Positions 45,579 to 55,005 of a DNA stretch of 64,000 bases are shown here, piece after piece. Where the stretch lies: positions 19,709 to 83,708 of the forward strand of contig JBJHBT010000016.1 in NCBI GenBank assembly GCA_050485645.1, in the 5' to 3' direction. Origin of the DNA: JBJHBP01 sp050485645 (GTDB lineage Bacteria; Pseudomonadota; Gammaproteobacteria; Steroidobacterales; Rariloculaceae). Every line of letters starts with the position of its first letter. Position 1 is the stretch's first letter. The notes below the pieces were generated by a model, which was given only the letters and a program-made list of their open reading frames with translations, was not told the DNA's origin and ran no database searches. The position numbers and the translations under genes are program-made.

Positions 45579-47762
45579 GATCAGGTCGATCAGGTTAATC
45601 TGGCTCGGGACACCTACCGGTGCCGGTTGCATACTCGCGGCGGCAATCCGCTCTTCGGCACTGCGGCGAATCTCCGGGTCGGTGATATACGTACCGATGA
45701 GTGTCCTGGCTTCGTCCTGATCACGACGTGCGATCTGGACAGCCAGTTGCGACACCGCCTGCTGCGCGGATTGCCCGGAACTGAAACTGTCGAGCAGTGA
45801 CACATCCGGCTGCCCCGCAACACCGCTGGCGGTGAGCACAGACGTCAGCGCCTGGTCGCGCATCTCTCCGTCAGGCAAACCGAGCGTCCAGCGACGCGCG
45901 GCGTTCATGTCCGATGCTGCCCACCCCGCGGCTGCAGCCCCTACCGCCGCGGTCCTCGCAGCCGCATCACCCAGCCCTCTTGCCCAGTTCGCGGCGGCCA
46001 CCGGATCCTGCCGCGACCAGGTCGAGGCAATCTGCTGCGACATGCCCAGCTGCATCTGCGATCCGGCGCGGTTCACGAGCGCTGCCGCCGCGGGCGGATC
46101 ATCACGTGCGACCCGCGTCACGATCTGCCGGTAGGCCTGGTCGTAACCTTCCTGCCCCTGATACCGGGCAAGCCAGGACAGCGCCCCGTCGGCGTCGAAA
46201 CCCGCATAAACGCCGGCCACCTGAACCATCCAGCCTGGACGTATCTCCGGTGGCAGGCGATCCGTGTAGCCGGCCGCAACCACAACGTCACCACGTGCAA
46301 TGCTGGCAGCGACATTGTTGATGGTGGTGGCGTCGAGATCGCCCCTGTTCGCAATGACCCAGTCCAGCGCCGCTTCGGATGACCGCTGAGCCCAGGACGA
46401 CACTACGTTGTTCAGTGCGGCCAGTGCCTGTGTGCTGCCCTCGGCCAGCAGGCGATCCGCGAACTCGACCGCCCTGTCGGGATTGCTCCCCAGCCGCGAG
46501 GCAATCAGCATGCCGAGCATCAACTGATCGGCTTGTTGCTGATCGCCGCCGGCATGCCCTGACTGCCCAAGGAGGAGGTCCAGTGCGCGATCGGGGTGAC
46601 GCTGCGCAATCTCCAGAAGCACCGACATGCGGGCGGTCCGGATCGGTGGGTCCAGTTGCTCCACCCAGGCCAGCGCCGCATCCGGATCCAGCCGCGCATA
46701 ACCTGCGGCAATGGCCTGTGCCAGCATCTCTCGTTCACTACCAGGGCCGAACTCCTCCAGACGCGCCATCATGGCCAATGGATCACGCTCAGCGAGCGCA
46801 AGGTTGACCTGGCTCACGATGCTGGCACGCAGTGGCGGAGGCAACAAATCGGACACCTCCAACACACGTTCAGGCATGGTCGTCGCCAGCATCAGGAGTC
46901 CACCTGCCATCTCCTGGTCGAGCGCAGATTGTGCGGCCAGGTAGGAGAGGTAACCCTCGGCATCGACTCTGGCCCATTCCAGGGCCAATGTGTTGCGATA
47001 TGCGGTGGCCAGATCATCAGGCAGCAGCACCGCATGCCCGATCGCCGTGCGAGGGTCCACTCGCGCCGCAGCAGCGGCAACATGCTGAATCGCCCGGCGC
47101 TGCACAGTGCCTTCCAGCATCAGCTGCGTCACGCCCAGGGCTGCGGACGGGTCGTAGCTGGCCAGCCGCGCCACCGCCTCCATCCGGAACATGGCACGCT
47201 CGACTTCCGGCAATGCCTGCGCCACACGTGTGATGCCCGGGACAAGGTCGCCAATCACGTCCAGCAGGTCCAGTGCAACCACCCTGCGAAGCAGCGGATC
47301 ATCAATACGCTCGAGCTCGGCGAGCGCGCTTCCGGGATCGCTGTGAGCCCAGGATTGAAATGCATCGACCATGAGTGGACGGGCAAGCCCAAGACGATAG
47401 GCGAGCAAGGCCGCATGCGCCGGGTCGATTTCCGACAATCGTGCCAGCCATGCACCGATTCGCAGATCGGTTGCGGCGGATCGCGGGCCGCTGGCCGCGC
47501 GCTCCAGTTGCAGCTGCAGCGCCGCGGCATCCATGCCGTCCGCAGCTGCCCGATGCGCTGCGAGCAGGTCGGAGAAGCCCGGCTCGGCACCTTCGATGCT
47601 GCCCGCAACAAAGGCACCGCTAATGACACCAGCCGCGCGTGGCAACAACGAGGCCGAATCCGTCCCGGACTGGAGTGGGTCCGGTGCGGGATCGACCAGC
47701 AGGTAGACAGCCAGACCACCCAACCCCGCTCCCGCGAGTATCAGCGCTATTGCCCTGTACAT
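45570..47762 (-). CDS. Large membrane-anchored helical-repeat protein (paralogue 2)
   Basis: A 730-residue protein; the ATG at 47762 (MYRAIALILAGAGLGGLAVYLL) has AAGG 4 bases upstream and provides an N-terminal signal anchor. The rest is a run of helical-hairpin repeats of about 35-38 residues with the pattern W-(A/S)-x-x-DP-x-x-A-x-x-W-(A)-x-x-L, for example TWSRQDPVAAANWARGLGD. The array looks like a TPR/HEAT-type solenoid in the periplasm. The C-terminal half aligns segment by segment with its upstream neighbour (80-base gap), so the two arose by tandem duplication. Function unknown; a scaffold is likely. Confidence 0.75.
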   Translation of the reverse strand: MYRAIALILAGAGLGGLAVYLLVDPAPDPLQSGTDSASLLPRAAGVISGAFVAGSIEGAEPGFSDLLAAHRAAADGMDAAALQLQLERAASGPRSAATDLRIGAWLARLSEIDPAHAALLAYRLGLARPLMVDAFQSWAHSDPGSALAELERIDDPLLRRVVALDLLDVIGDLVPGITRVAQALPEVERAMFRMEAVARLASYDPSAALGVTQLMLEGTVQRRAIQHVAAAAARVDPRTAIGHAVLLPDDLATAYRNTLALEWARVDAEGYLSYLAAQSALDQEMAGGLLMLATTMPERVLEVSDLLPPPLRASIVSQVNLALAERDPLAMMARLEEFGPGSEREMLAQAIAAGYARLDPDAALAWVEQLDPPIRTARMSVLLEIAQRHPDRALDLLLGQSGHAGGDQQQADQLMLGMLIASRLGSNPDRAVEFADRLLAEGSTQALAALNNVVSSWAQRSSEAALDWVIANRGDLDATTINNVAASIARGDVVVAAGYTDRLPPEIRPGWMVQVAGVYAGFDADGALSWLARYQGQEGYDQAYRQIVTRVARDDPPAAAALVNRAGSQMQLGMSQQIASTWSRQDPVAAANWARGLGDAAARTAAVGAAAAGWAASDMNAARRWTLGLPDGEMRDQALTSVLTASGVAGQPDVSLLDSFSSGQSAQQAVSQLAVQIARRDQDEARTLIGTYITDPEIRRSAEERIAAASMQPAPVGVPSQINLIDLISR

Positions 47763-47842
47763 TTGCCTTGCCCCCGCTACTGCACCGTTACCGTGACGCA
47801 ATCCCTGAGTGACGCGAACCCTTCAGTCGCATCCTTGCGTCG

Positions 47843-50095
47843 TCACGGCAGGATGGTGACGACGTTGCCGGTACCGATGGCGATACCACCGCTGCGCGCC
47901 AGGGATTGCTCCGTCTGCCGTCTGATCACGGGATCGGTGATCCACTGCTCCATCAGCTGTTGCGCTTCGCGCGGATCGCGCTGGCCGATCTGCACGATGG
48001 CGCGGCTGACAGCCTCCTGCCGGGCGATATCGGAACTGAAGGCCGGCAGCACACTGGTATCCAGCGATCGGCCGGTGGTCGACGCCGACAGGTAACCTGC
48101 CAGCGCGCGGTCGCGTGCCGCGCCAGTCGGCAGCGTTCGAATCCACTGTGCCGCGGCGTCAGCATCCTGCGCCGCCCAGGCCACCGCCACACCGGCAGTC
48201 GCTGCACTTCTGGCCTGCTCGTCGCCCAGACTCCGAGCCCATTGCGCCGCGCGCAGCGGATCCTGCCGCGCCCAACTGTTCGCTATCAGCGGTGCGGTCT
48301 GCATCATCTGTGTCGACGTACCGACCCGATCAAGCAACCCTGCCGCCGCCACGGGATCGTTTTGGGCAGCCCGCATGACAACGGCCGACCACGCGGCATC
48401 AGTTCCAGGCTGATCTCGACGTGCGTCAAGGAATTCCACTGCCCGATCCACACTGTGGGAGGCGATGCCTGACGCGACGCCCTGCAACAGGTTCTCCCGC
48501 GCCGGCCCGGGTGGCAGCGTGGCGAGGGCATGCAGCGCGGCATCGAGATCGTTCTGCGCCATGCTCTGCCCTACCAGGCTGAACAATTGAGGCTCGAGCT
48601 GCTCGGCGTGCCCGGACATCCAGTCCAGCGCTGCTTCCGGATCGCGGCTCGCCCACATCGTCGTCATGCTCATCATCGACGATCTCATGCGGGGATCGTC
48701 GATCTGCATCAACCGGTTCGCGACCCGGACCACCTCGGCCGAGTCGACGTTCGACAGCACCACCCTGGAAAGCAGCCCGGACGTCACCGCGGAAGCGAGG
48801 TTCTGGCCTGCGCCAGAACTCTGGTTCGCAAGTTCGAGTTCCACGATATCGATCGCCTGATCGATATTCACGGCGGCGATACCGTTGATCACCCCCCGCA
48901 GTGCCAGCTCGGATGGCGGAGACAGGGAGCGCGCCCAGGCCAACGCGGCAGACGGATCCTGTCGCGCGTACGCCCGCGCCAGGGTCTGAAGGGTATTGTT
49001 CCGATCCTGGCCGACAGGCAGCTGATCGATCCTGGCCAGCGCCTGCAGCGGATCGGTCGAGGCCAGCGCCTGCAGTCCGCCGCGCAGCGCCTGTGCGCGC
49101 ACGGACACAGGCAGCTGATCGACCATCGCCAGCAGTCGCTCCGGATCGCTGTCGGCCACCTGGGATATCAGCGAGGCGAGCAGCCCTTGACCCTGTAACA
49201 GCACGCGAACAGGATCCTGGGCAGAATCCGCGTCGCCGGTCAGGGACTGAAGCCAGTTGAACACGCCGTCAGGGTCCACCTCGGTCCAGTTGCGAATCAC
49301 CGCGCCGAGGTAAGACGTCCGACTGGCGTCGTTGTCGATCAATGCCGCGTCCGTGATGGCCCTCAAAGGATCGACACGCACGGCTGCCGCGGCAACACGT
49401 GCACCGCCGAACGAGCGCGCTGGCGAACCCTGCACGGCCAGCAGATCCATAAGTGCGGCGGTAGGATCCTGACGGGCCCGCGCTGCCATGGCCTCGATCT
49501 CAAAGCCCGGGCGATCCGCTTCAGGCAACGCCGCCGCAACCCTGGCCACGCCATGGGCATCGTTGCCAAATACGTCCAGCACAGCCAGCGCCAGGTCGCG
49601 GACTTCAGTGGCGGGCGAGATGCGTTCGAGCTCGGCCAGTACCGCCTCCGCATCCATCCGTGCCCAATATCTGTATAGCGGCGCAATGAACCGGACCTCA
49701 AGGCTTTGTGCCCAGGCAAACCGGGCGGCATGACCGGCATCGAACTCGGCCAGCCTGAGCAGCAGTACGCGCAGCTGCGCATCCCGCGAGCGTGAGCGGG
49801 GCAGGTTGGCCAGCTCGATGATGCCGGTTTCAATGTCGCCCGGGTCGCTGATCGCGGCGACCGCCTCGATCAGCGCCAGGCCCGGGGTGTCGGGCGTGGA
49901 CCCGACGGGCCGGGCAACAGCCGGTGGTGCCGCGGCAGGTTCATCACGGGGCCGCGGCGCAGGCAGCGCTTCGCTCACGGCCGCCGGAGCATGGACTGCC
50001 CGGCCGTCAGGGCTGAATTCCGGAGTCATCAGGAGGTAGACCGCAGCGGCACCCCCCGTTGCCCCCAGTGCCAGCAGCAGCATCGTCCGAGCCAT
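47843..50095 (-). CDS. Large membrane-anchored helical-repeat protein (paralogue 1)
   Basis: A 750-residue protein from an ATG with AAAGGA about 12 bases upstream. The N-terminus MARTMLLLALGATGGAAAVYLL is a signal anchor, followed by a Pro/Ala-rich spacer. Repeats such as SWARQDPLRAAQWARSLGD and AWAAQDADAAAQWIRTLPTG recur through the protein. The last 120 residues closely parallel those of the downstream paralogue. There is no catalytic motif. Repeat proteins of this W/DP type are known to me mainly as hypothetical proteins. It is the first gene of a two-gene operon. Confidence 0.75.
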   Translation of the reverse strand: MARTMLLLALGATGGAAAVYLLMTPEFSPDGRAVHAPAAVSEALPAPRPRDEPAAAPPAVARPVGSTPDTPGLALIEAVAAISDPGDIETGIIELANLPRSRSRDAQLRVLLLRLAEFDAGHAARFAWAQSLEVRFIAPLYRYWARMDAEAVLAELERISPATEVRDLALAVLDVFGNDAHGVARVAAALPEADRPGFEIEAMAARARQDPTAALMDLLAVQGSPARSFGGARVAAAAVRVDPLRAITDAALIDNDASRTSYLGAVIRNWTEVDPDGVFNWLQSLTGDADSAQDPVRVLLQGQGLLASLISQVADSDPERLLAMVDQLPVSVRAQALRGGLQALASTDPLQALARIDQLPVGQDRNNTLQTLARAYARQDPSAALAWARSLSPPSELALRGVINGIAAVNIDQAIDIVELELANQSSGAGQNLASAVTSGLLSRVVLSNVDSAEVVRVANRLMQIDDPRMRSSMMSMTTMWASRDPEAALDWMSGHAEQLEPQLFSLVGQSMAQNDLDAALHALATLPPGPARENLLQGVASGIASHSVDRAVEFLDARRDQPGTDAAWSAVVMRAAQNDPVAAAGLLDRVGTSTQMMQTAPLIANSWARQDPLRAAQWARSLGDEQARSAATAGVAVAWAAQDADAAAQWIRTLPTGAARDRALAGYLSASTTGRSLDTSVLPAFSSDIARQEAVSRAIVQIGQRDPREAQQLMEQWITDPVIRRQTEQSLARSGGIAIGTGNVVTILP

Positions 50096-50421
50096 CGTGG
50101 TACCCGTCCTTTCGTAGTCCCATCGCTTCGTATCGTCGATCTGTCGCTTTTAGCAGAAATGTTCATCGGTGTGAATATCTCTGTGAGCCGCAGACCGCAG
50201 ACCGCAGACCGCAGACCGGCACAGGCATCAGCGCCGGACGCCGCTCAGGATGCCGAGTCCGCACAGGCACCGGGCCTGCGTCACATTCCCGGCAATCACC
50301 GCAGTCATCGCGGCGTATCGGCAATGGCCAGGCAGGCAAATGCCGAACCGGTCACAGCCCTTTGCGCCGGATCGCGAAATATTCACGGTCATGGACGCGG
50401 GAACCGATACGGAGACAGGTC
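50096..50421. other. Interval with heptanucleotide repeat, no gene
   Basis: No convincing gene was found. A perfect 4-copy repeat of GCAGACC occupies 50190-50217. A frame in phase with the next gene is open from 50059, but it has no ribosome-binding site or plausible protein features, so the downstream ATG is preferred. Divergent promoters for the flanking genes must lie here; none stands out. Confidence 0.6.
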
Positions 50422-50745
50422 ATGGCAGCTGTACTTGATCACCGTGACTTCGAAATCACCCGACAGCTCGAGGCGCGGGCACTGGAGCGTATGCTGAGCG
50501 CGCTGTGCGAACAGATCGGCCGGGCATGCCGGGACGTCGTGAACCAGCCGGGCATGCCTTCGCGCGAGACCACTCGGGAAACGGCGCTGCAGTACGCCGC
50601 GTTCGTCGAGCGGCGCGAGCAGGCGCTGCGGGCGCTCGGCGAGCGAACCAATGAGCCGCATGAGATACGTACGGCACGTCTGGAGCGCCTGATCGAGGCG
50701 CTGCTATGTTCGCGTGCATACTTCTGCGGTCAGAGCGCACGCTGA
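50422..50745 (+). CDS. Small helical protein of unknown function
   Basis: A 107-residue, probably cytoplasmic protein with no signal or membrane segment. ACAGG lies just before the ATG. It seems wholly helical (ARALERMLSALCEQIGRACRDV, RREQALRALGERTNEP), with four Cys residues spread through it. I do not recognise it. It is followed by the ABC exporter genes 140 bases on. Confidence 0.5.
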   Translation: MAAVLDHRDFEITRQLEARALERMLSALCEQIGRACRDVVNQPGMPSRETTRETALQYAAFVERREQALRALGERTNEPHEIRTARLERLIEALLCSRAYFCGQSAR

Positions 50746-50764
50746 AAGAGACCATCCAGTCGAT

Positions 50765-50802
50765 CACGAGACCGGTCAACCACGAGACCGGTCAACCACG
50801 AG
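50765..50802. repeat. 16-bp tandem duplication
   Basis: CACGAGACCGGTCAAC is present at 50765-50780 and 50781-50796, followed by a partial third copy (CACGAG). It lies in the leader between the small helical gene and the NatA-like gene. Each unit includes the palindrome GACCGGTC, which could be a small operator, but copy number two suggests simple slippage. Confidence 0.85.
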
Positions 50803-50885
50803 ATCGGCACGGGCCGGCGAATGGCAGGCCAGGCCGCCATGTGCAAAGATGCCGGCCCAGGGGCGATCCTGTTCACGACACCAGA

Positions 50886-51917
50886 ATGAATGGGGCGCAC
50901 GCGATGCGCGGCATGACCCCAGGGGAATCAGCATCAGTGACACCGTCGGCAAGCATCATCCGACACGAATCCGCCGACCTCGTCAGCGCCATCGCCGTCG
51001 AGAAACGCTATGCATCCGTGAAGGCCGTCGACGCCGTGACGTTCAGCGTCCGCGCCGGCGAGGTGTTCGCGCTTCTCGGCCCCAACGGCGCGGGAAAGAG
51101 CACGGTGATCCGCATGTTGCTCGGACTCATACACCCGGATGCGGGCGAGATCACCTACCACCTGGATCTGGATGGTGAACCGGGGCGCCGCCCCGGTGCC
51201 AGCGAAATCGGCTACCTGCCGGAAGAGCGTGGCCTCTATCAGGACGTCGAGGTGCTGCGAACGCTGGTCCACTTTGGTGTACTGCGTGGCATGTCCAGGC
51301 ACGAGGCGCGTGCGACCGCCGAACGCTGGCTTGACCGACTCGATCTCGGCGATCGTGCCCGGGAGCCGTTGAAAGCACTCTCCAAGGGCAACCAGCAGAA
51401 AGTCCAGTTCCTCAGCGCTGTCCTTCACGCACCGCGCTTCGCATTGCTGGACGAACCGTTCTCGGGCCTCGACCCGCTGAACCAGGAGCTGATGCTCACG
51501 CTGATTGACGAAATGCGTGCCAGCGGCACCACGGTGTTGCTGTCGGCTCACCAGATGCAGCTGGTGGAACGCATCGCGGATCGTGTCATGGTCATGAATG
51601 CCGGCCGGGCCATCCTGAACGGCACGATGGCCGAGCTGCGCAGCCGTTGGTCCACGGGCAAGCGCATGGTATTACGCGTGGCAGGCGTACCAAACCTCGA
51701 TTTCATGGAACGGCATCACCCTCATGTCACGGCACGGGTGATTCAGACAGGCGAGATCGAGCTGTTCGTGGCCGACGGTAATCCGCTCGGTCCGCTGCTG
51801 GCCGACGCCGGATCGTACCTGGACATCCGTGAGATCGAAACTCACCCGGTCACCCTGCACGACGTCTACGTCGGCACGGTAGGAGCCGGGAATGTCGCCC
51901 CGGAGGCGCAGCAATGA
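50886..51917 (+). CDS. NatA-like ABC transporter ATP-binding protein
   Basis: A protein of about 343 residues. Walker A GPNGAGKST, signature LSKGNQQKVQ and Walker B FALLDEPFSGLDPLNQE are clear. A C-terminal extension (after about residue 265) is typical of NatA/DrrA export ATPases. The start is uncertain: ATGs at 50886, 50904 and 50913 are close together and none has a strong ribosome-binding site. The stop overlaps the permease start (ATGA). NatAB systems export sodium; others export drugs or lipids. Confidence 0.87.
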   Translation: MNGAHAMRGMTPGESASVTPSASIIRHESADLVSAIAVEKRYASVKAVDAVTFSVRAGEVFALLGPNGAGKSTVIRMLLGLIHPDAGEITYHLDLDGEPGRRPGASEIGYLPEERGLYQDVEVLRTLVHFGVLRGMSRHEARATAERWLDRLDLGDRAREPLKALSKGNQQKVQFLSAVLHAPRFALLDEPFSGLDPLNQELMLTLIDEMRASGTTVLLSAHQMQLVERIADRVMVMNAGRAILNGTMAELRSRWSTGKRMVLRVAGVPNLDFMERHHPHVTARVIQTGEIELFVADGNPLGPLLADAGSYLDIREIETHPVTLHDVYVGTVGAGNVAPEAQQ

Positions 51918-53107
51918 AGCCCGCCGAGCTTCATCCGTTGACAGCTGCGCTGCAGATAGCGCGCTGGGAGTTCAGACGCTACTTCAAGCTGAAGCAGCAA
52001 TTGCTGGGCTTGGTGATCATGATCGTGCTCGGCGGTGTCGTGTTCGGCGTGATGCGGTTGTCGGCGGGCTCGCCGGCGTCGGTGGCGCATGTCGCCGTGC
52101 TGGCGCCACCTGGCATGTCGTTGCCCGAAGAGGCAGCGGGTGTTCGATTTCTCGCGCGCGCCGACGACACGCCGACTTCGCTTCTCGAGGCACTGGAGCG
52201 CAGAGAGATCGATGGCCTTCTGCAGCTCAACGCCGATTTTTCCGGTGAGTTGACGTTACAGCGTGAACGCGAATGGATTGCGGATGTGCGGGAAGTACTG
52301 TCCATGCTGCGGCGGGATGCCGCGCGCGAAAATGCACGCATCGAGGCTTCTGTTCTGGAGGAGGTGCTCGCGCCAGCGGCGCTGGACGTCGTTGTGCGCG
52401 ACGGCGGCAGTGGCCGCCGGATCTACTCGTTCATCATTGCGGGCGTGCTGATGATGATCGTGATCATGGCGGCACTGGGCACCATTTTCGCCAGCATCAC
52501 GGGAGAGAAGCAGATCCGGGTGACCGAGCAGGTGCTCTCGGCGATTCCCCCGCAGACGTGGATGGACGGCAAGATTCTCGGCGTCACCGCCGTCAGCCTG
52601 GCGTCGGTATTCATTACCGCTTCCGGATTCCTGCTGCTGGCGCTGGGACTGAGGCTGGCCGGCATCGGCTTCCCGCTACCTCTCGCGCTGGCGGATAACG
52701 GAACGCTGATCTACCTGGCGCTGTTCGCGTTGATGGGTGTCTTTTTCTGGCTGTCCTTTCTGGCTGCCATCGCCGCCATCATCGACGATCCGCAGACCTC
52801 GCCCCGGGGCGGATTCATGATGATTCCGATGCTGTCGTCGGGTCTCGCTTTCTTCGGCATAGCCAATCCCGACAGTACCCTGCTGCGCATGCTCTCGTTG
52901 TTTCCGCCCTCCGCCCCGACCGCGATGCCGGCGCGGCTGATTCTCAGCGAAGTCCACTGGTTCGAGCCGGTGCTTGCACTGGTCCTGCTCGCGGCGGCAG
53001 CCTGGCTGATGCGGCTCGCGGCTGGCCGCATATTCAGGACGGCGATGCTGATGTACGGCAAGGAACCATCGTGGCGGGAGATCCGTCGCTGGGTGATGGA
53101 GCGTTGA
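51914..53107 (+). CDS. NatB-like ABC-2 type permease
   Basis: A 397-residue membrane protein. One N-terminal helix (LLGLVIMIVLGGVVFGVM) is followed by a periplasmic domain of about 140 residues, then five or six helices from residue 170 (IIAGVLMMIVIMAALGTIF). GEKQIRVTEQVLSAIPPQTWMDGKILG is the coupling region characteristic of NatB-type ABC-2 permeases. It is translationally coupled to the ATPase. Substrate inferred only from the family. Confidence 0.85.
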   Translation: MKPAELHPLTAALQIARWEFRRYFKLKQQLLGLVIMIVLGGVVFGVMRLSAGSPASVAHVAVLAPPGMSLPEEAAGVRFLARADDTPTSLLEALERREIDGLLQLNADFSGELTLQREREWIADVREVLSMLRRDAARENARIEASVLEEVLAPAALDVVVRDGGSGRRIYSFIIAGVLMMIVIMAALGTIFASITGEKQIRVTEQVLSAIPPQTWMDGKILGVTAVSLASVFITASGFLLLALGLRLAGIGFPLPLALADNGTLIYLALFALMGVFFWLSFLAAIAAIIDDPQTSPRGGFMMIPMLSSGLAFFGIANPDSTLLRMLSLFPPSAPTAMPARLILSEVHWFEPVLALVLLAAAAWLMRLAAGRIFRTAMLMYGKEPSWREIRRWVMER

Positions 53108-53152
53108 GCGCCTGGCGTGCCTCCGGTGGACATGGCCCGCTGGTCCGGGACG

Positions 53153-54904
53153 TCAGCCGTCGCCGGCCAGCGCCTTGAGCACCTTGTCGTGCTCTGCCCG
53201 CAGTTCGTCGGGCAGCCGATCGCCGTAGCTGTCCAGATATTCACCGATGGCGTTCATTTCCTCGCGCCACTGCCCATGATCAACGGCCAGCAGGCTCTGC
53301 AGTGTGTGGGCGTCGATGTCCAGGCCGGCAACGTCGATGTCTTCGGACCGCGGCAGTTTGCCGATCGGCGTTGATACCGCGGAGACGCGATTCTCGCAGC
53401 GATCGATGATCCAGCGCAGCACGCGCAGGTTGTCGCCGAAACCCGGCCACAGGAAGCGGCCGTCGGCATCGCGGCGGAACCAGTTTACGTGGAAGATCGC
53501 CGGCAGCTGATTCGAGCGCTGCGCGAAGCTCAGCCAGTGTCCCCAGTAGTCCGCGAAGTTGTAGCCGCAGAACGGCTTCATCGCCATCGGGTCGCGGCGT
53601 ACCACGCCGACCTTGCCGGTGGCTGCGGCCGTGGTTTCCGATGCGACGCCGGCACCGACCAGCACGCCATGCGCCCAGTCATGCGCCTGGTAGACCAGCG
53701 GCGCCAGTTCGCGACGGCGGCCGCCGAAGACGATGGCGCTGATCGGCACGCCTTCCGGCGCCTCGGCAAGTTCGGAGTAGGCGGGATTCTGTTTGGCCGA
53801 CACGGTGAAGCGCGAATTCGGATGCGCCGCCGGACCCTTGGTGGCATCGTACGGGCGGCCGCGCCAGTCGGTCACCGGGGTGCCGGTTTCCTTCTCCTCC
53901 CACCACGGTTCGTTGTCGGCCGTGATACCGACATTGGTGAAGATCGTGTCGTACTGAATCATGTCGTAGGCGTTGCGGTTGGTGCTGCGGTTCGTGCCCG
54001 GCACCACCCCGAAGTAGCCGGCTTCCGGATTGATCGCACGCAGCTGACCGGAGGCGTCGAGATGCATCCAGGCGATGTCGTCGCCCAGCGTCCAGATCTT
54101 CCAGCCCTTGTGGCTTTCCGGCGGAATCAGCATCGCGAGGTTGGTCTTGCCGCAGGCGGACGGGAACGCGCAGGCGAGGTAGTGCGTTTCGCCCTCGGGG
54201 CTTTCCACGCCGACGATCAGCATGTGTTCGGCCAGCCAGCCTTCGTCGCGTGCCTGGTAGCTGCCGATGCGCAGCGCGTGGCACTTCTTGCCCAGCAGCG
54301 CGTTGCCGCCGTAGCCCGAGCCGTAGCTCATGATCGTCAGATCCTGCGGGAAGTGCATGATGTAACGACGATCCGGATCCAGTTCGCCCACCGAGTGCCA
54401 GCCGCGCACGAAGGTGCCGTCGCGCTCGATGCGCTGCAGCGCCGCATTGCCCATGCGCGTCATCAGATACATGTTCACGACCACGTAGGGGCTGTCGGTG
54501 ATCTCCACGCCGCAGCGAGAATAGGGCGACTCCAGCGGACCCATGCAGTACGGGACCACATACATCGTTCGGCCGCGCATACAGCCGCGAAAGAGATCGA
54601 TCATCATGGACCGCGCTTCGTCGGGCGCCATCCAGTTGTTGTTCGGGCCGGCGTCGGTCTTGTCGTCGGTGCAGACAAAGGTGAGATGCTCGACACGGGC
54701 GACGTCGGAGGGGTCGGAGCGGTGCAGGTAACAGCGCGGATAGCGTTCCTGGTTGAGCGCTTCCAGTGTGCCATCGGCCAGCATCTGATCGATCAGCTGC
54801 CGGTATTCCTGTTCGGTGCCGGTGCACCAGTGCACGCGGTCCGCCTGGGTAAGCTCGGCCGCCTCTGCGACCCAGTCGCGGAGGGTCGTGAGTTCTGTGC
54901 TCAT
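53153..54904 (-). CDS. pckG: Phosphoenolpyruvate carboxykinase (GTP)
   Basis: This enzyme converts oxaloacetate + GTP to PEP + CO2 + GDP in gluconeogenesis. The active-site Cys/P-loop is AFPSACGKTNLAML. FGGRRRELAPLVYQAHDWAHGV and FLWPGFGDNLRVLRWI are hallmark segments, and WMHLDASGQLRAINPEAGYFGV binds metal. The ATG at 54904 has AAGGA upstream and gives 583 residues; the longer frame to 54964 is not needed. It is divergent from the gene at 55006. Confidence 0.96.
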   Translation of the reverse strand: MSTELTTLRDWVAEAAELTQADRVHWCTGTEQEYRQLIDQMLADGTLEALNQERYPRCYLHRSDPSDVARVEHLTFVCTDDKTDAGPNNNWMAPDEARSMMIDLFRGCMRGRTMYVVPYCMGPLESPYSRCGVEITDSPYVVVNMYLMTRMGNAALQRIERDGTFVRGWHSVGELDPDRRYIMHFPQDLTIMSYGSGYGGNALLGKKCHALRIGSYQARDEGWLAEHMLIVGVESPEGETHYLACAFPSACGKTNLAMLIPPESHKGWKIWTLGDDIAWMHLDASGQLRAINPEAGYFGVVPGTNRSTNRNAYDMIQYDTIFTNVGITADNEPWWEEKETGTPVTDWRGRPYDATKGPAAHPNSRFTVSAKQNPAYSELAEAPEGVPISAIVFGGRRRELAPLVYQAHDWAHGVLVGAGVASETTAAATGKVGVVRRDPMAMKPFCGYNFADYWGHWLSFAQRSNQLPAIFHVNWFRRDADGRFLWPGFGDNLRVLRWIIDRCENRVSAVSTPIGKLPRSEDIDVAGLDIDAHTLQSLLAVDHGQWREEMNAIGEYLDSYGDRLPDELRAEHDKVLKALAGDG

Positions 54905-54940
54905 GAAATCCTTCTGGTGGGCGGTTATGACTGGCGCGAC

Positions 54941-54946
54941 ATTATA
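54941..54946 (-). promoter_or_regulatory. Putative -10 element of pckG
   Basis: A perfect TATAAT reads on the minus strand 37 bases before the pckG ATG, placing a start site near 54934 with a 30-base leader that includes the ribosome-binding site. The -35 position is A-rich (GAAAAA) and does not match TTGACA, so an activator may be needed. Confidence 0.4.
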
Positions 54947-55005
54947 GCCACAGATATGCCGCATTTTTCGGATCGGGACAAAGGCGTGCCGCTTTTCAAC
55001 GTAAT

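Noticed and set aside
46596..48095. 499-residue forward frame
   Set aside because: Antisense of the W/DP repeat proteins and the gap between them; no ribosome-binding site or motif.
50771..50798. GACCGGTC palindromes as an operator for the NatA-like gene
   Set aside because: They are by-products of a simple 16-base duplication and no regulator gene is near.
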